The notes: generated by a model from the letters alone, not told the origin. Counted from the first letter of the stretch, positions 5,970 to 13,542 are shown. The stretch: DNA of 19,629 nucleotides from Caryophanales bacterium UBA3668 (GCA_002373085.1 DFJP01000101.1:27560-47188), one strand, 5' to 3'. Translations and numbers: made by a program.

Positions 5970-7020
5970 TATCATCACCTCCTATGAAATATTTTTTAAA
6001 TAGAGGCAAATAATCTTTGTCCCTAAAAAGAGATAGCGCTGAGTTAGGTAACTTAAAGTATCCTTTTTCTTTTGAATAAATAAGAGTCATTTCACCACTA
6101 TCATTTGCACAACAAATATCTGATATATATCTTTTAATATGTCCTTCATTTTCTTCTTTTCTTAGGTATATGTAGAAATGGAAATGATGATAGATATCTT
6201 TTAACACTTCGTCATAATCAAGCTTCTGCTCATTTCTTAGTACCATTCTGGCCATTCTTGATGGAAGAGAATAGACATCTTGAGAGTGAATCGTTGTAAT
6301 TACAGGAGATCCGGTCATAGCAGCGTTAAGGACATCAAGCATTTCTTTGTCTCTTGCTTCCGCTAAAATGAGCCAATCTGGATTGTTTCTAAGCGCGTTC
6401 TTTATTAATAAAGCGCAACTAGAATATGGATTCCTTTCATCAACTCTCCAGCAAGTTAAATCTATGTTTCCATCATCCCTTACAGAATCTAGTTCTGTGA
6501 CATTGTCAATAACCACTACTCTTTCATAATCTCTCATACTCCTAAGCAAATATTTTTGGAATTCTGTTTTGCCACTACTAGTAAGTCCTCCTATGATAAT
6601 TGACAGTCGGTTTCTTAATAACTCTTTAAGAAGCTCCACAACAGGAGGAGAAAAGAAATCACTATTATCATCAATGCGAGGTTTATCACTTGCTATACGG
6701 ATAGAAAAAGTCACTACATCATCATCAAAGAGTTTCCCAATAGATTGATGAGTAGCGTTTATGCGATACTTACCAACTGAAACATCTAAAATCGGATTTG
6801 TAAAACTAAATTGCTGTTCACATAAGTTAGCGATTTGTCTAAGAAAATCTTTGACCAATTGATATTCAACAGAGATAACGCTCTTGTTTCTTCCTTTAGA
6901 GTTACTGACATAGAAAAACTCCGATCCATTAAAGGAGATATCTGTAATCTCTTCATCGTTTATCAAAGAGGCTAAAAATGATGTTTCTATGTATTCAATT
7001 ACTTTTGCTTTATCCATCAT
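5962..7020 (-). CDS. TadA/VirB11-like secretion ATPase
   Basis: The 352-residue ATPase has Walker A GGLTSSGKT at 144-152, an acidic Asp-box region (VVVIDNVTELDS), the Walker B-like WLILAEARD around Glu221, and a TTIHS His box at His245, the typical order of the T2SSE/VirB11 family. Residues 1-110 form the N-terminal sensor-like domain. TadA proteins power assembly of Flp-type pili and related filaments in the cytoplasm. The C-terminal ~85 residues (IYHHFHFYIYLRKEENEGHI onward) are typical of Tad ATPases. The start ATG at 7020 shares its A with the stop of the preceding gene; a second ATG at 7017 is also possible (AAAGGA 5-8 nt upstream). The only recognisable enzyme of the operon. Confidence 0.92.
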   Translation of the reverse strand: MMDKAKVIEYIETSFLASLINDEEITDISFNGSEFFYVSNSKGRNKSVISVEYQLVKDFLRQIANLCEQQFSFTNPILDVSVGKYRINATHQSIGKLFDDDVVTFSIRIASDKPRIDDNSDFFSPPVVELLKELLRNRLSIIIGGLTSSGKTEFQKYLLRSMRDYERVVVIDNVTELDSVRDDGNIDLTCWRVDERNPYSSCALLIKNALRNNPDWLILAEARDKEMLDVLNAAMTGSPVITTIHSQDVYSLPSRMARMVLRNEQKLDYDEVLKDIYHHFHFYIYLRKEENEGHIKRYISDICCANDSGEMTLIYSKEKGYFKLPNSALSLFRDKDYLPLFKKYFIGGDDSE

Positions 7021-7394
7021 TATTTTCCTTTCAGTTCGTAATACATTACACGGTAAAAAGTGTAATCCATAATTAACTTACAACTAACTGTTATTTCAAC
7101 TGCGTCACATCTATTATTCAGGCACATCGATCCGTCCGCTTTATTGTAGAAATAATAGTCAACAGTATAGTCCTTACAATATCTTGAGAGACTCTTGCTA
7201 TAGTAATGAGATAAGTCCTCTTCAACCCTATCTTTTTCGAATTTTAATATTTCGTCTTCATATGATACTGTGCGATATAAAAGTTCTATTGGAGTGTTGA
7301 TTACCGCTCTATTTAAGCCTTGCATTGAAAAGTTTAAAGAGAACAATAAACCAGTAAAAGAAACCAAAATTGCACTGATAAATAGTAAGATCAT
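7020..7394 (-). CDS. Small one-TM, TadE-like protein
   Basis: The 124-residue protein has an N-terminal hydrophobic segment (about 1-23, ILLFISAILVSFTGLLFSL) followed by a helical stretch (FEKDRVEEDLSHYYSKSL) and a compact domain with three or four Cys (RYCKDY, SMCLNNRC, SCKLIMDY) that could form disulphides outside the cell. The architecture resembles TadE/pseudopilin proteins; no definite family recognised. It begins inside the end of the upstream gene (ATGA overlap), with GGAGG 9 nt before the ATG, and ends on the ATPase start. Likely a minor pilin or assembly component by context. Confidence 0.62.
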   Translation of the reverse strand: MILLFISAILVSFTGLLFSLNFSMQGLNRAVINTPIELLYRTVSYEDEILKFEKDRVEEDLSHYYSKSLSRYCKDYTVDYYFYNKADGSMCLNNRCDAVEITVSCKLIMDYTFYRVMYYELKGK

Positions 7395-8338
7395 GCTTTT
7401 ATTCCTCCGTTTATGCAGTAATCAGAATCACTACAGGACCCAAATAATCTAGTGTTCTTAAAATAGTTAAGAGGAATATAGACGGTGTTTAGATTAAAAC
7501 CCGACTCTTCTATTACAATTCTTGATTCGTTATTTTCCATCTTTTCTTCAAAACCAAGAGGGATATAAAACTCACTAGTCTCAATATAATTAGTTAAGCG
7601 ATATGAACTCATATCAAGCGTTGCTGTATTAACATACATATTTGATTTTGCTTTTAATGATAATTCACCATTATTGTTCTCGATAGTTAAAGGGATTCTA
7701 ATCAAATTTGAGCCATTAATTTTGGTGATATTTGGATAAATATTTTGATTATCATTTATTTCTAAAAATACGTTTCTACATTGATATTTATCTGTTGGGA
7801 TATAGTTAAAAGAAATAGTAGAAACGTCCACCTTATTGCCTTCTGTTGTTGAAAGCAAAGTGTTAGTGTTTGTGAAATCATATGTCTCTTTATTCAAGAG
7901 CTTGTTTTGCATAATTCCAAAACAGCATCCTTCATATGTCATAACATTATTCCTAGCGGTGAACGTTTCTCTATTAGGAGGAAAAACATTGATGTTATAT
8001 TCTTTTATTTCGCCTTTACTACTTTCAAAAGATAGCTCAAATCTAAGACCTGAAGCCGTTAGTCTTCCATTCATATCAACAGTTACATCATCGCTTCCCT
8101 TAGCGGTCACTTGGAACGATCTATTAATAAGGAAGGCGTTGTTTTTTATTGAAAACACTCGTAGTCTCCCGGAAGTTTTATCTTTTGCTAAACCAGCAGA
8201 AAAATTAAAGGTGTAACTACTAGTTGGTAAAAATGGACCATAGATATCTTTTGTATTAATTGCCCCTTTATCTCCAGTAGACAAGCTTAAGACAGGTAAC
8301 AATGATATAGATAACAAAATAGATTTAATGAATTGCAT
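7391..8338 (-). CDS. Secreted protein of the pilus-like operon, unknown family
   Basis: The 315-residue protein starts with a clear signal peptide (MQFIKSILLSISLLPVLSLS, ~20 residues) and continues as a beta-rich, Asn/Ser/Thr-rich extracellular protein without further TM segments. It has paired cysteines (GCCFG near 138 and CSDSDYC near the C-terminus). I do not recognise the family. The start at 8338 has GGAGA (8345-8349) 6 nt upstream; a TTG at 8353 would lengthen the frame but has no site of its own. It overlaps the first operon gene by 14 nt. Position suggests an exported filament-associated or tip/adhesin-like component; this is inference only. Confidence 0.65.
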   Translation of the reverse strand: MQFIKSILLSISLLPVLSLSTGDKGAINTKDIYGPFLPTSSYTFNFSAGLAKDKTSGRLRVFSIKNNAFLINRSFQVTAKGSDDVTVDMNGRLTASGLRFELSFESSKGEIKEYNINVFPPNRETFTARNNVMTYEGCCFGIMQNKLLNKETYDFTNTNTLLSTTEGNKVDVSTISFNYIPTDKYQCRNVFLEINDNQNIYPNITKINGSNLIRIPLTIENNNGELSLKAKSNMYVNTATLDMSSYRLTNYIETSEFYIPLGFEEKMENNESRIVIEESGFNLNTVYIPLNYFKNTRLFGSCSDSDYCINGGIKA

Positions 8339-8636
8339 AAAATTTCTCCACAAACTGCTTAATGGCAGCTTTCTTTAATTTTTTAAATATTGATTCCTTA
8401 TACTCATAAGTCCACCACCCCTTATAAGCATCGTAGAAATACTCGTTAGTGATTATTCTTTGATTCTCCTTGTCGAGTGAGGCAAACGCTTCTTCTACGT
8501 CCGCGTAATACTTATAAAAAGGAGAATAATAATCACTTTCGCCTGATGATAGTTTCTTGCTATGAATGTATCTAAGCGAAACAAAATACACTCTAGCGAT
8601 ATCTTTAATTGCGTCTTCCAATTTCGATAGTTTCAT
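8325..8636 (-). CDS. Small helical protein, possible sigma-region-4/ArpU-like regulator
   Basis: The 103-residue protein is soluble and helical, first gene of the pilus-like operon. Its second half reads LDKENQRIITNEYF, then WWTYEYKESIFKKLKKAAIKQFVEKF. The order 'L..e.r.ii...yF ... WW... Y..S.f.klKk.Ai..F' resembles the HTH of sigma region 4 and phage ArpU-type late regulators, so I suggest a DNA-binding activator. The start at 8636 (MKLSKLED) follows GAGG (8645-8648) by 8 nt; an upstream ATG at 8696 has no ribosome site and would add an AT-run-coded Lys-rich leader. Overlaps the next gene by 14 nt. The regulator role is inferred from pattern and position. Confidence 0.55.
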   Translation of the reverse strand: MKLSKLEDAIKDIARVYFVSLRYIHSKKLSSGESDYYSPFYKYYADVEEAFASLDKENQRIITNEYFYDAYKGWWTYEYKESIFKKLKKAAIKQFVEKFYAIH

Positions 8637-8717
8637 AAAAGTGTCCTCATTTAATAAAGAGGGCGTTTTTTGAATTTTTTTAAAAATTTTTTTCATAAAA
8701 TTATTTGGAAAACTCTT

Positions 8718-8736
8718 TTATTAACTTTGTTAATAA
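8718..8736. promoter_or_regulatory. 19-nt palindrome at the head of the pilus-like operon
   Basis: TTATTAAC-ttt-GTTAATAA is a perfect 8-bp inverted repeat with a 3-nt spacer, in the AT-rich gap between the divergent guanylate kinase gene and the pilus-like operon. It is likely an operator or activator site. No clear -35/-10 pair for the operon is visible in 8637-8796; the region is rich in A and T runs. Confidence 0.5.
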
Positions 8737-8761
8737 CTTTTTTATAAAAAAATTTCTTTAG

Positions 8762-8790
8762 TTGAAAGATGAAAGTTAGAAATATATAGT
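8762..8790 (+). promoter_or_regulatory. Promoter giving a leaderless gmk message
   Basis: TTGAAA (8762-8767) and TATAGT (8785-8790) are 17 nt apart. The expected transcription start 6-8 nt later coincides with the A of the gmk ATG at 8797. Confidence 0.6.
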
Positions 8791-8796
8791 TATGGC

Positions 8797-9342
8797 ATGA
8801 TAGTTTTAGCTGGAGCAAGCGCAAGCGGAAAAACAGAAGTTGCAAAAGTCTTGGCGGCCAAATACGGAATCACTAAGATAGTCACAACCACTACAAGAGA
8901 TAAACGTGTTGGTGAAGTCAACGGAATAGATTACTTCTTTGTCACTAAAGAACAATTTGAAAAGATGATTATTGAAGATCGCTTCGTTGAATACACTCTT
9001 TATAACGGCCAAATGTATGGTTCGACCAAAGATCAAATTGCCAATGACAAATGCGTTGTTATCGATCCAGCAGGCTTAAGAAGCTATATCAATTTGCATA
9101 ATAAAAACATCATCACCTTCTATTTAGAGGCCGATGAAGAAACAAGACATAAACGCATGATTACTCGAGGAGATGCTCCAGAGAAAATCAAATCGAGAAT
9201 TGAAAATGATAGAATCGCCTTTAGACCAGAAAACATTGCTAAAGTTGATTATGTCATCGATGCATCAAACAATAAATCAATCGAGCAAGTAGCGGCAGAG
9301 ATTTATCAATATTACATTAACCACGAAAAAAGGAAGAATTAA
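8797..9342 (+). CDS. gmk: Guanylate kinase
   Basis: The 181-residue P-loop kinase phosphorylates GMP (and dGMP) to the diphosphate with ATP in the cytoplasm. The P-loop GASASGKT spans 6-13. Next come the GMP-binding motifs TTTTRDKRVGEVNGIDYFFV (30-49) with Arg34, FVEYTLYNGQMYGST (63-77) and a lid/Arg segment (HKRMITRGD). The protein is slightly shorter than usual (about 190-210) and the P-loop reads SASGKTE rather than SGVGKGT, so a divergent member. No ATG exists upstream in frame and no ribosome site precedes 8797; the promoter places the transcription start on the ATG itself. The stop is nested in a two-way terminator shared with the convergent CNNM gene. Confidence 0.85.
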   Translation: MIVLAGASASGKTEVAKVLAAKYGITKIVTTTTRDKRVGEVNGIDYFFVTKEQFEKMIIEDRFVEYTLYNGQMYGSTKDQIANDKCVVIDPAGLRSYINLHNKNIITFYLEADEETRHKRMITRGDAPEKIKSRIENDRIAFRPENIAKVDYVIDASNNKSIEQVAAEIYQYYINHEKRKN

Positions 9343-9357
9343 TCTTCCTTTTCTTTT
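9328..9357. terminator. Bidirectional terminator between gmk and the CNNM gene
   Basis: AAAAGGAAGA (9328-9337) pairs perfectly with TCTTCCTTTT (9343-9352) around ATTAA; CTTTTTC follows on the plus strand and TTTTTTCG on the minus strand. The hairpin contains the last codons of both genes, whose ends overlap by 4 nt. Confidence 0.88.
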
Positions 9358-10607
9358 TCGTATTGAGTGTCAACCACTCTTATTTTTTCAACTGTGAATT
9401 CATCTGCAGCTAATATCTCTATTTCATATCTATCTGCGAAAGTGAATTTATCTCCAATAACGGCAAATCGATTTAAGATTTCTTGACAGAATCCCGCAAC
9501 AGTTTCGTAGTCGGTTTCAAATTCATCGTTATATTCAATGAGTTCAAAGAAGTCTTCGATATTCATTGTTCCATCTATGATATAGACACCATTACCGTTA
9601 TCAATGTATTCTGGTTCATCTTCATCAGTTTCATCAAAGATGTCACCAACGATTTCTTCTAAGATATCTTCCATAGTGACGATACCTTCAACTCCACCAT
9701 ATTCATCAATAATAACAGCGATATGAACCTTGCTATCTTTAAATTCTTGTAATAAGTCTAATAATTGTCTATTTCTAGGAATCACTAAAGGTTTATAGCA
9801 AAGTGATAAGACGTCGATATTCTCTTCTTCTTTAAATATCGCTTTAGCGAGTTCTTTAATTGGGAGAATGCCGATAATGTTATCAATTGTGTCTTCATAA
9901 ACCGGAATACGAGAATGCTTAAAGATTTCGCCTTCTTTAATAATCTCTTTAATATCATCTTCAATGTTGATAGCGAAAACATCCACTCGAGGAGTCATGA
10001 TTTCATGAGCCTCAACATCAGATATATCTAAGGCACTTCTTACGAGTTCTGCCTCTTCTTCATCGTATTTATCATTCTCTTCAAGTTCATCCACCATTTC
10101 GGTAATAACATCTTCATCAATTTGGTCTTCTTCAATTGATTTCTTTTTGAAGAGTTTAGACACTAATTGGAAGAACTTACTTATTGGCCAAATAATAACG
10201 AATGTTAAATATTTAAATGCCAATAATGGGTAAGCATAGATTTTACTCAGAGAGTAAGAGAACTTCTTGGAGAATGATTTAGGTAAGAACTCTGAGAAGA
10301 TAATAATAAAGACAGTAAAGATGATTGTTGAAACCGTAGTTCCCCAATCACTATTCCAACTTACTCCAATAAGAGTAACGATAGATGATGCAAAAATGTT
10401 AACTGCGTTATTGCCAAAAAGAATTGAGGCAATAGAGAATTCATATTCTTCAGCGAGTTTATAGGCGATTTTAGCGGTTTTAACGCCTTCATCAGCTTCT
10501 TGTTTAAGCTTGTCACGATTAACGACGCTATAAACCATATCAGCACTAGAGAAGAAAGCTGAAAGGATAGAACAGATAGCGACTATTAGCCAATAATACC
10601 ATTTCAT
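9339..10607 (-). CDS. CNNM/CorC-family membrane protein (DUF21-CBS-CorC_HlyC)
   Basis: The 422-residue protein has the full family layout. A DUF21/CNNM membrane domain (about 1-150: FSSADMVYS, FGNNAVNIFASS, SEFLPKS) is followed by an acidic helical linker, a CBS pair (about 200-325: MTPRVDVFAI, HSRIPVYEDTIDNIIGILPI, HIAVIIDEYGGVEGIVTMEDILEEIVGDI) and a C-terminal CorC_HlyC domain (about 338-415). Family members act in Mg2+ (or other cation) export or homeostasis at the membrane and bind nucleotides through the CBS domains; the old 'hemolysin' label is historical. It begins on the TAA of the tandem paralogue (TAATG), with GGAGG 8 nt upstream, so the two are co-translated. The acidic C-terminus overlaps the terminator. 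Confidence 0.92.
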   Translation of the reverse strand: MKWYYWLIVAICSILSAFFSSADMVYSVVNRDKLKQEADEGVKTAKIAYKLAEEYEFSIASILFGNNAVNIFASSIVTLIGVSWNSDWGTTVSTIIFTVFIIIFSEFLPKSFSKKFSYSLSKIYAYPLLAFKYLTFVIIWPISKFFQLVSKLFKKKSIEEDQIDEDVITEMVDELEENDKYDEEEAELVRSALDISDVEAHEIMTPRVDVFAINIEDDIKEIIKEGEIFKHSRIPVYEDTIDNIIGILPIKELAKAIFKEEENIDVLSLCYKPLVIPRNRQLLDLLQEFKDSKVHIAVIIDEYGGVEGIVTMEDILEEIVGDIFDETDEDEPEYIDNGNGVYIIDGTMNIEDFFELIEYNDEFETDYETVAGFCQEILNRFAVIGDKFTFADRYEIEILAADEFTVEKIRVVDTQYEKEKED

Positions 10608-11629
10608 TATGCTTTCCTCCTTTTGTGTGAAGAAGGTTCGGAAATGTCAGAGACAATTTCCTCTAAGATATCTTCCATAGTCACCATACCAACGACTTTT
10701 TTGTGTTCATCTCTAACAATCGCAATATGGGTTCTATGTTTTTTAAATCCATTAAAAAGATCATCAATCATAATTTTGTTAGAAACAAAGTATGGCTTTT
10801 CTAAGATACTTCTAATAGATAAATGAGGATCTTTTTCATATTCTTCAAAATAGATTTTAACGAGCAAAACACCAATAATATTGTCAAAAACCTTATCATA
10901 TACAGGAATTCTCGAATAATTAGTCTTGCAAATAATATCTTTAAGTTTATCGTTAGTTAAGTCCTTAAGATTTAAAGCATACATCTTATTTCTTGGAGTA
11001 AGGACTTCCTTAACGTTAGTGTCTAAATAATCGATTGTGGATTGAACAATCTCTGCTTGATCTTCATCAATCATTTCTTCTTCAGAAGCTTTTTCAATAA
11101 CGTTTTCTAAATCTTCTTCAGTAAATTCTTCTTCGGTTTTTATTTTGAAAGCCTTCTCAGAAATTTTAACTGCCCCTTCAAAAATAATTGCTATCGGGAA
11201 TAGGACAATCATGAGGAAATATGTTGGATATGTATATCCAATTGATAAAGTATCAGGAATTGCTCTAGCGATGGTCTTTGGAAGAGTGTCGCCTAATAAA
11301 TAAACGATAAAGGTCATGATGACAGAAGATATCAAAGATATCTCGTATTCCATTAACCCTGTGGATTGGAAATAATTCAAAAAGAGCACTGTCGAAACAG
11401 CAGATATAGCAATAGCAACAATATTATTACCAATAAGAACAACCGTTAACGCACGATCATACTTATCTAAAATTTTCAATAAGGTTTTAGCGGTCTTACT
11501 TCCTTCGTCCGCTTTAACTTGCATTTTGAATTTATTACAGCACGCAAATGCGGTCTCTGCGCTAGAGAAGAAGAAATGAAGCGCAACAAGAATTGCAATG
11601 ATAATCCACGATATACTAGGGTCAGGCAT
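10607..11629 (-). CDS. CNNM/CorC-family membrane protein lacking the CorC_HlyC domain
   Basis: The 340-residue paralogue of the next gene has a DUF21 membrane domain (about 1-160: FSSAETAFACC, IGNNIVAIAIS, GDTLPKT, with Asp where Glu is usual), a linker, and a CBS pair (about 205-325: LTPRNKMYALN, YSRIPVYDKVFDNIIGVLLV, HIAIVRDEHKKVVGMVTMEDILEEIVSDI). It ends in a basic tail (SSHKRRKA) right after the CBS pair, so the usual C-terminal domain is missing; the stop is followed directly by the partner's start, so this is not a frameshift. First gene of a two-gene unit, with a promoter at 11671-11700. The ribosome site is weak (GGAAG). The two proteins may form a heteromeric cation-handling complex (inferred). 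Confidence 0.9.
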   Translation of the reverse strand: MPDPSISWIIIAILVALHFFFSSAETAFACCNKFKMQVKADEGSKTAKTLLKILDKYDRALTVVLIGNNIVAIAISAVSTVLFLNYFQSTGLMEYEISLISSVIMTFIVYLLGDTLPKTIARAIPDTLSIGYTYPTYFLMIVLFPIAIIFEGAVKISEKAFKIKTEEEFTEEDLENVIEKASEEEMIDEDQAEIVQSTIDYLDTNVKEVLTPRNKMYALNLKDLTNDKLKDIICKTNYSRIPVYDKVFDNIIGVLLVKIYFEEYEKDPHLSIRSILEKPYFVSNKIMIDDLFNGFKKHRTHIAIVRDEHKKVVGMVTMEDILEEIVSDISEPSSHKRRKA

Positions 11630-11670
11630 TTAAACAACCACTTCCAATCTAAACCTGAGTTCAGTTTCAA

Positions 11671-11700
11671 ATTATACCACAAGAATAAACATTATTTTAA
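11671..11700 (-). promoter_or_regulatory. Extended -10 promoter of the CNNM pair
   Basis: On the minus strand the extended -10 TGGTATAAT (TATAAT at 11671-11676) has a weak -35 TTAAAA (11695-11700) 18 nt upstream. The leader to the ATG at 11629 is about 35 nt. Confidence 0.65.
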
Positions 11701-11711
11701 TAATATTTATT

Positions 11712-11727
11712 TATGCATATATGCATA
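11712..11727. repeat. 16-nt perfect palindrome upstream of the CNNM promoter
   Basis: TATGCATATATGCATA is self-complementary and lies between the upstream gene's terminator and the CNNM promoter's -35. It could be an operator, but AT-rich palindromes arise easily. Confidence 0.4.
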
Positions 11728-11762
11728 TAAAAAGAAAAGCCGATGCTTTTTTAGCACCGGCT
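11728..11762 (-). terminator. Terminator of the Pro/Glu-rich membrane protein gene
   Basis: On the minus strand AGCCGGTGCT pairs with AGCATCGGCT (10 pairs, one wobble) around AAAAA, followed by TTTCTTTTTATATG. It lies 15 nt past the stop at 11778. Confidence 0.92.
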
Positions 11763-11777
11763 AATTGAAGAGCAATA

Positions 11778-13514
11778 CTATTCTTCTTCTTTTTCTGGTT
11801 TTTTGCCACTGGCAAGTTCTGCTTTGAGTTCTTTAATCCAGTTAACCTTACCAACTTCGCCTTGTTCAAGACCGTCTTTTTCCATAACGTCTTGGATGAG
11901 TTCTTTACATCTTCTAACTGATAATGGGGATTTGACTTTAAAGACGAGTGGGATTTCTTGATACATATCTTTGTCGCTAGCATCTTGAATTGGAAGAGTA
12001 CTATTAGCGTAATCTGCTGGGTTAAGAGCAAAGTAGAGTTTTAATGATTTACCAGCAACTGTAATACGGACATACATTTTCTTGTGTAAGCGGAATGTAT
12101 CTCCAACTGCAGATATTCTGGATTTAACACCATAACTTAAGATTTCATTCTTTAATTCGTTATATAACTCATGAACATCTTTTTCAGATTGAAGGAGTCT
12201 TTGAGCAAAGCTAATTCTTTCATATTCCTTCTTTTCTGGAGCAGGTGCTGTTTCAACCTTTGGTTCTTCAGGAGCTGGTTGTTCTTCTACTGGTTTAGCA
12301 ACCGCTTCCTTTTTAACAAATAATGGACGAGGAGCTGGTTTTGGCTCTTCTTTCTTTTCTTCCACTACATGAGCAGGTGCTGGAGCTGGTTCTGGTTGAG
12401 GTGCTGGTTCTTTATGAATTTCAACTACCTTTTCAACAGACTTATTTTCAACTACTGTTGGAGCAGGAGTAGAAACACCATTAATACCACCATTGAAATA
12501 TTGAACAACAAGTGGTCCACCAAATGTAGCACCAGTGATTGTTTGATTTCCAGTTGGGTTTTGTTGAGGTTGTTGAGGTTGATTTAATGAACTTCTTGCG
12601 ATTTCATCTCTAACGATATCTCTAACAACTTCTCTTAATAAGCTAGCAAGTGAACCTTGATCAATGCCAGCGCCAGGGTTTGCGTTATTAACATTAACTT
12701 CAACGTGTTGTTTTTCTTCTTTTGGTTCTTCTTGAACTGCTGGTTCCTCGGTTGGTTCTTCTTGAACTTCTTCTTCAGGAACTGGTTCATCTTCAGCTGC
12801 TTCTTCTGGAATTGGTTCTGGTTCTTTTTCAATGACAGCTTCAGTATCAGCGATAACTAATTCTTCGCCTTCTTGAACTGCTTCTGGATCGCCTACCATT
12901 TCTGCGACAGATGCAGGGGCTGGTTCTTCGACTTTTTCTTCTGCATAAGACTTACCGGCATAGATTAAACCAATAACAACTGTTGCAATAACAGAAGCAA
13001 ATGCAAGGATTCCTAATACAAAGACAGCAATAGCGAATACACCATACCAAACCGCTTCAGAGTTACCTGGAACAAATGCAGCTTGAGCTATGGCTAAGTA
13101 GAACGTTCCATAAGTCACCATAATGAACGCAACATATAAGGCAGCAAGTAAAGCGATAACGTAAATTATAAATAATGGTTTTTTCTTGTTGATGACATAA
13201 ACAATGCCTAAGACAATAACGATAAGTGTTAAGCCAGAAAGGACATAGTTGACAACACTAAGAATGAGAGCGACATTTGCTCCGATTTCATTGCAGAATG
13301 CAGTATAGAATTCTGATTTATTTGCATCGAATGGGAAGACAAATGATTCGCTAATTAATTGCCAGTTTGTTTTAAGGTTTGCTACACCAGCTTCCATTTG
13401 ACCAACAAGGTGAACTGGTTGGAAGAAATATGCTGCAGCAAAACAAACGAGAAGTGCAACACTAATTATGAACATAACAAACAATGTTTTCTTTAGTTTG
13501 AGATTTTTATTCAT
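11778..13514 (-). CDS. Four-TM protein with Pro/Glu-rich linker and soluble C-terminal domain
   Basis: The protein has 578 residues. Four TM segments lie at about 11-31, 80-107, 113-140 and 155-187. A disordered acidic, Pro-rich stretch (190-270), a short helical segment (LLREVVRDIVRDEIARS, 292-308), a Gln/Pro/Gly stretch and a second Pro-rich linker (350-430) follow. The folded C-terminal domain (about 431-545) contains YERISFAQRL, VKSRISAVGDTFRLHKKMYV, ITVAGKSLKLYFALNP and CKELIQDVM. I recognise this last domain as recurrent in related Firmicutes/Mollicutes proteins but know no name or function for it. The ATG at 13514 is 8 nt from AAAGGAG; the TTG at 13520 is too close. Single gene with its own promoter and terminator. 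The tail is probably cytoplasmic. Function unknown. Confidence 0.85.
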   Translation of the reverse strand: MNKNLKLKKTLFVMFIISVALLVCFAAAYFFQPVHLVGQMEAGVANLKTNWQLISESFVFPFDANKSEFYTAFCNEIGANVALILSVVNYVLSGLTLIVIVLGIVYVINKKKPLFIIYVIALLAALYVAFIMVTYGTFYLAIAQAAFVPGNSEAVWYGVFAIAVFVLGILAFASVIATVVIGLIYAGKSYAEEKVEEPAPASVAEMVGDPEAVQEGEELVIADTEAVIEKEPEPIPEEAAEDEPVPEEEVQEEPTEEPAVQEEPKEEKQHVEVNVNNANPGAGIDQGSLASLLREVVRDIVRDEIARSSLNQPQQPQQNPTGNQTITGATFGGPLVVQYFNGGINGVSTPAPTVVENKSVEKVVEIHKEPAPQPEPAPAPAHVVEEKKEEPKPAPRPLFVKKEAVAKPVEEQPAPEEPKVETAPAPEKKEYERISFAQRLLQSEKDVHELYNELKNEILSYGVKSRISAVGDTFRLHKKMYVRITVAGKSLKLYFALNPADYANSTLPIQDASDKDMYQEIPLVFKVKSPLSVRRCKELIQDVMEKDGLEQGEVGKVNWIKELKAELASGKKPEKEEE

Positions 13515-13542
13515 ACACAAAACTCCTTTAACTTACTTTAAA

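Noticed and set aside
7836..8216. Plus-strand open frame of 126 codons opposite the secreted protein gene
   Set aside because: No ribosome site or promoter, no recognisable motif, and fully antisense to a well-supported operon gene.
8637..8696. Extension of the putative regulator to the ATG at 8696
   Set aside because: No ribosome site before 8696 and a leader encoded by A/T runs, whereas 8636 has GAGG at 8 nt.
11711..12031. Open frames in other phases inside the Pro/Glu-rich protein gene (also around 12369-12860)
   Set aside because: They arise from low-complexity GAA/CCA-rich coding sequence; products are homopolymer-like (Trp/Phe- or Lys/Gln-rich) and lack ribosome sites.
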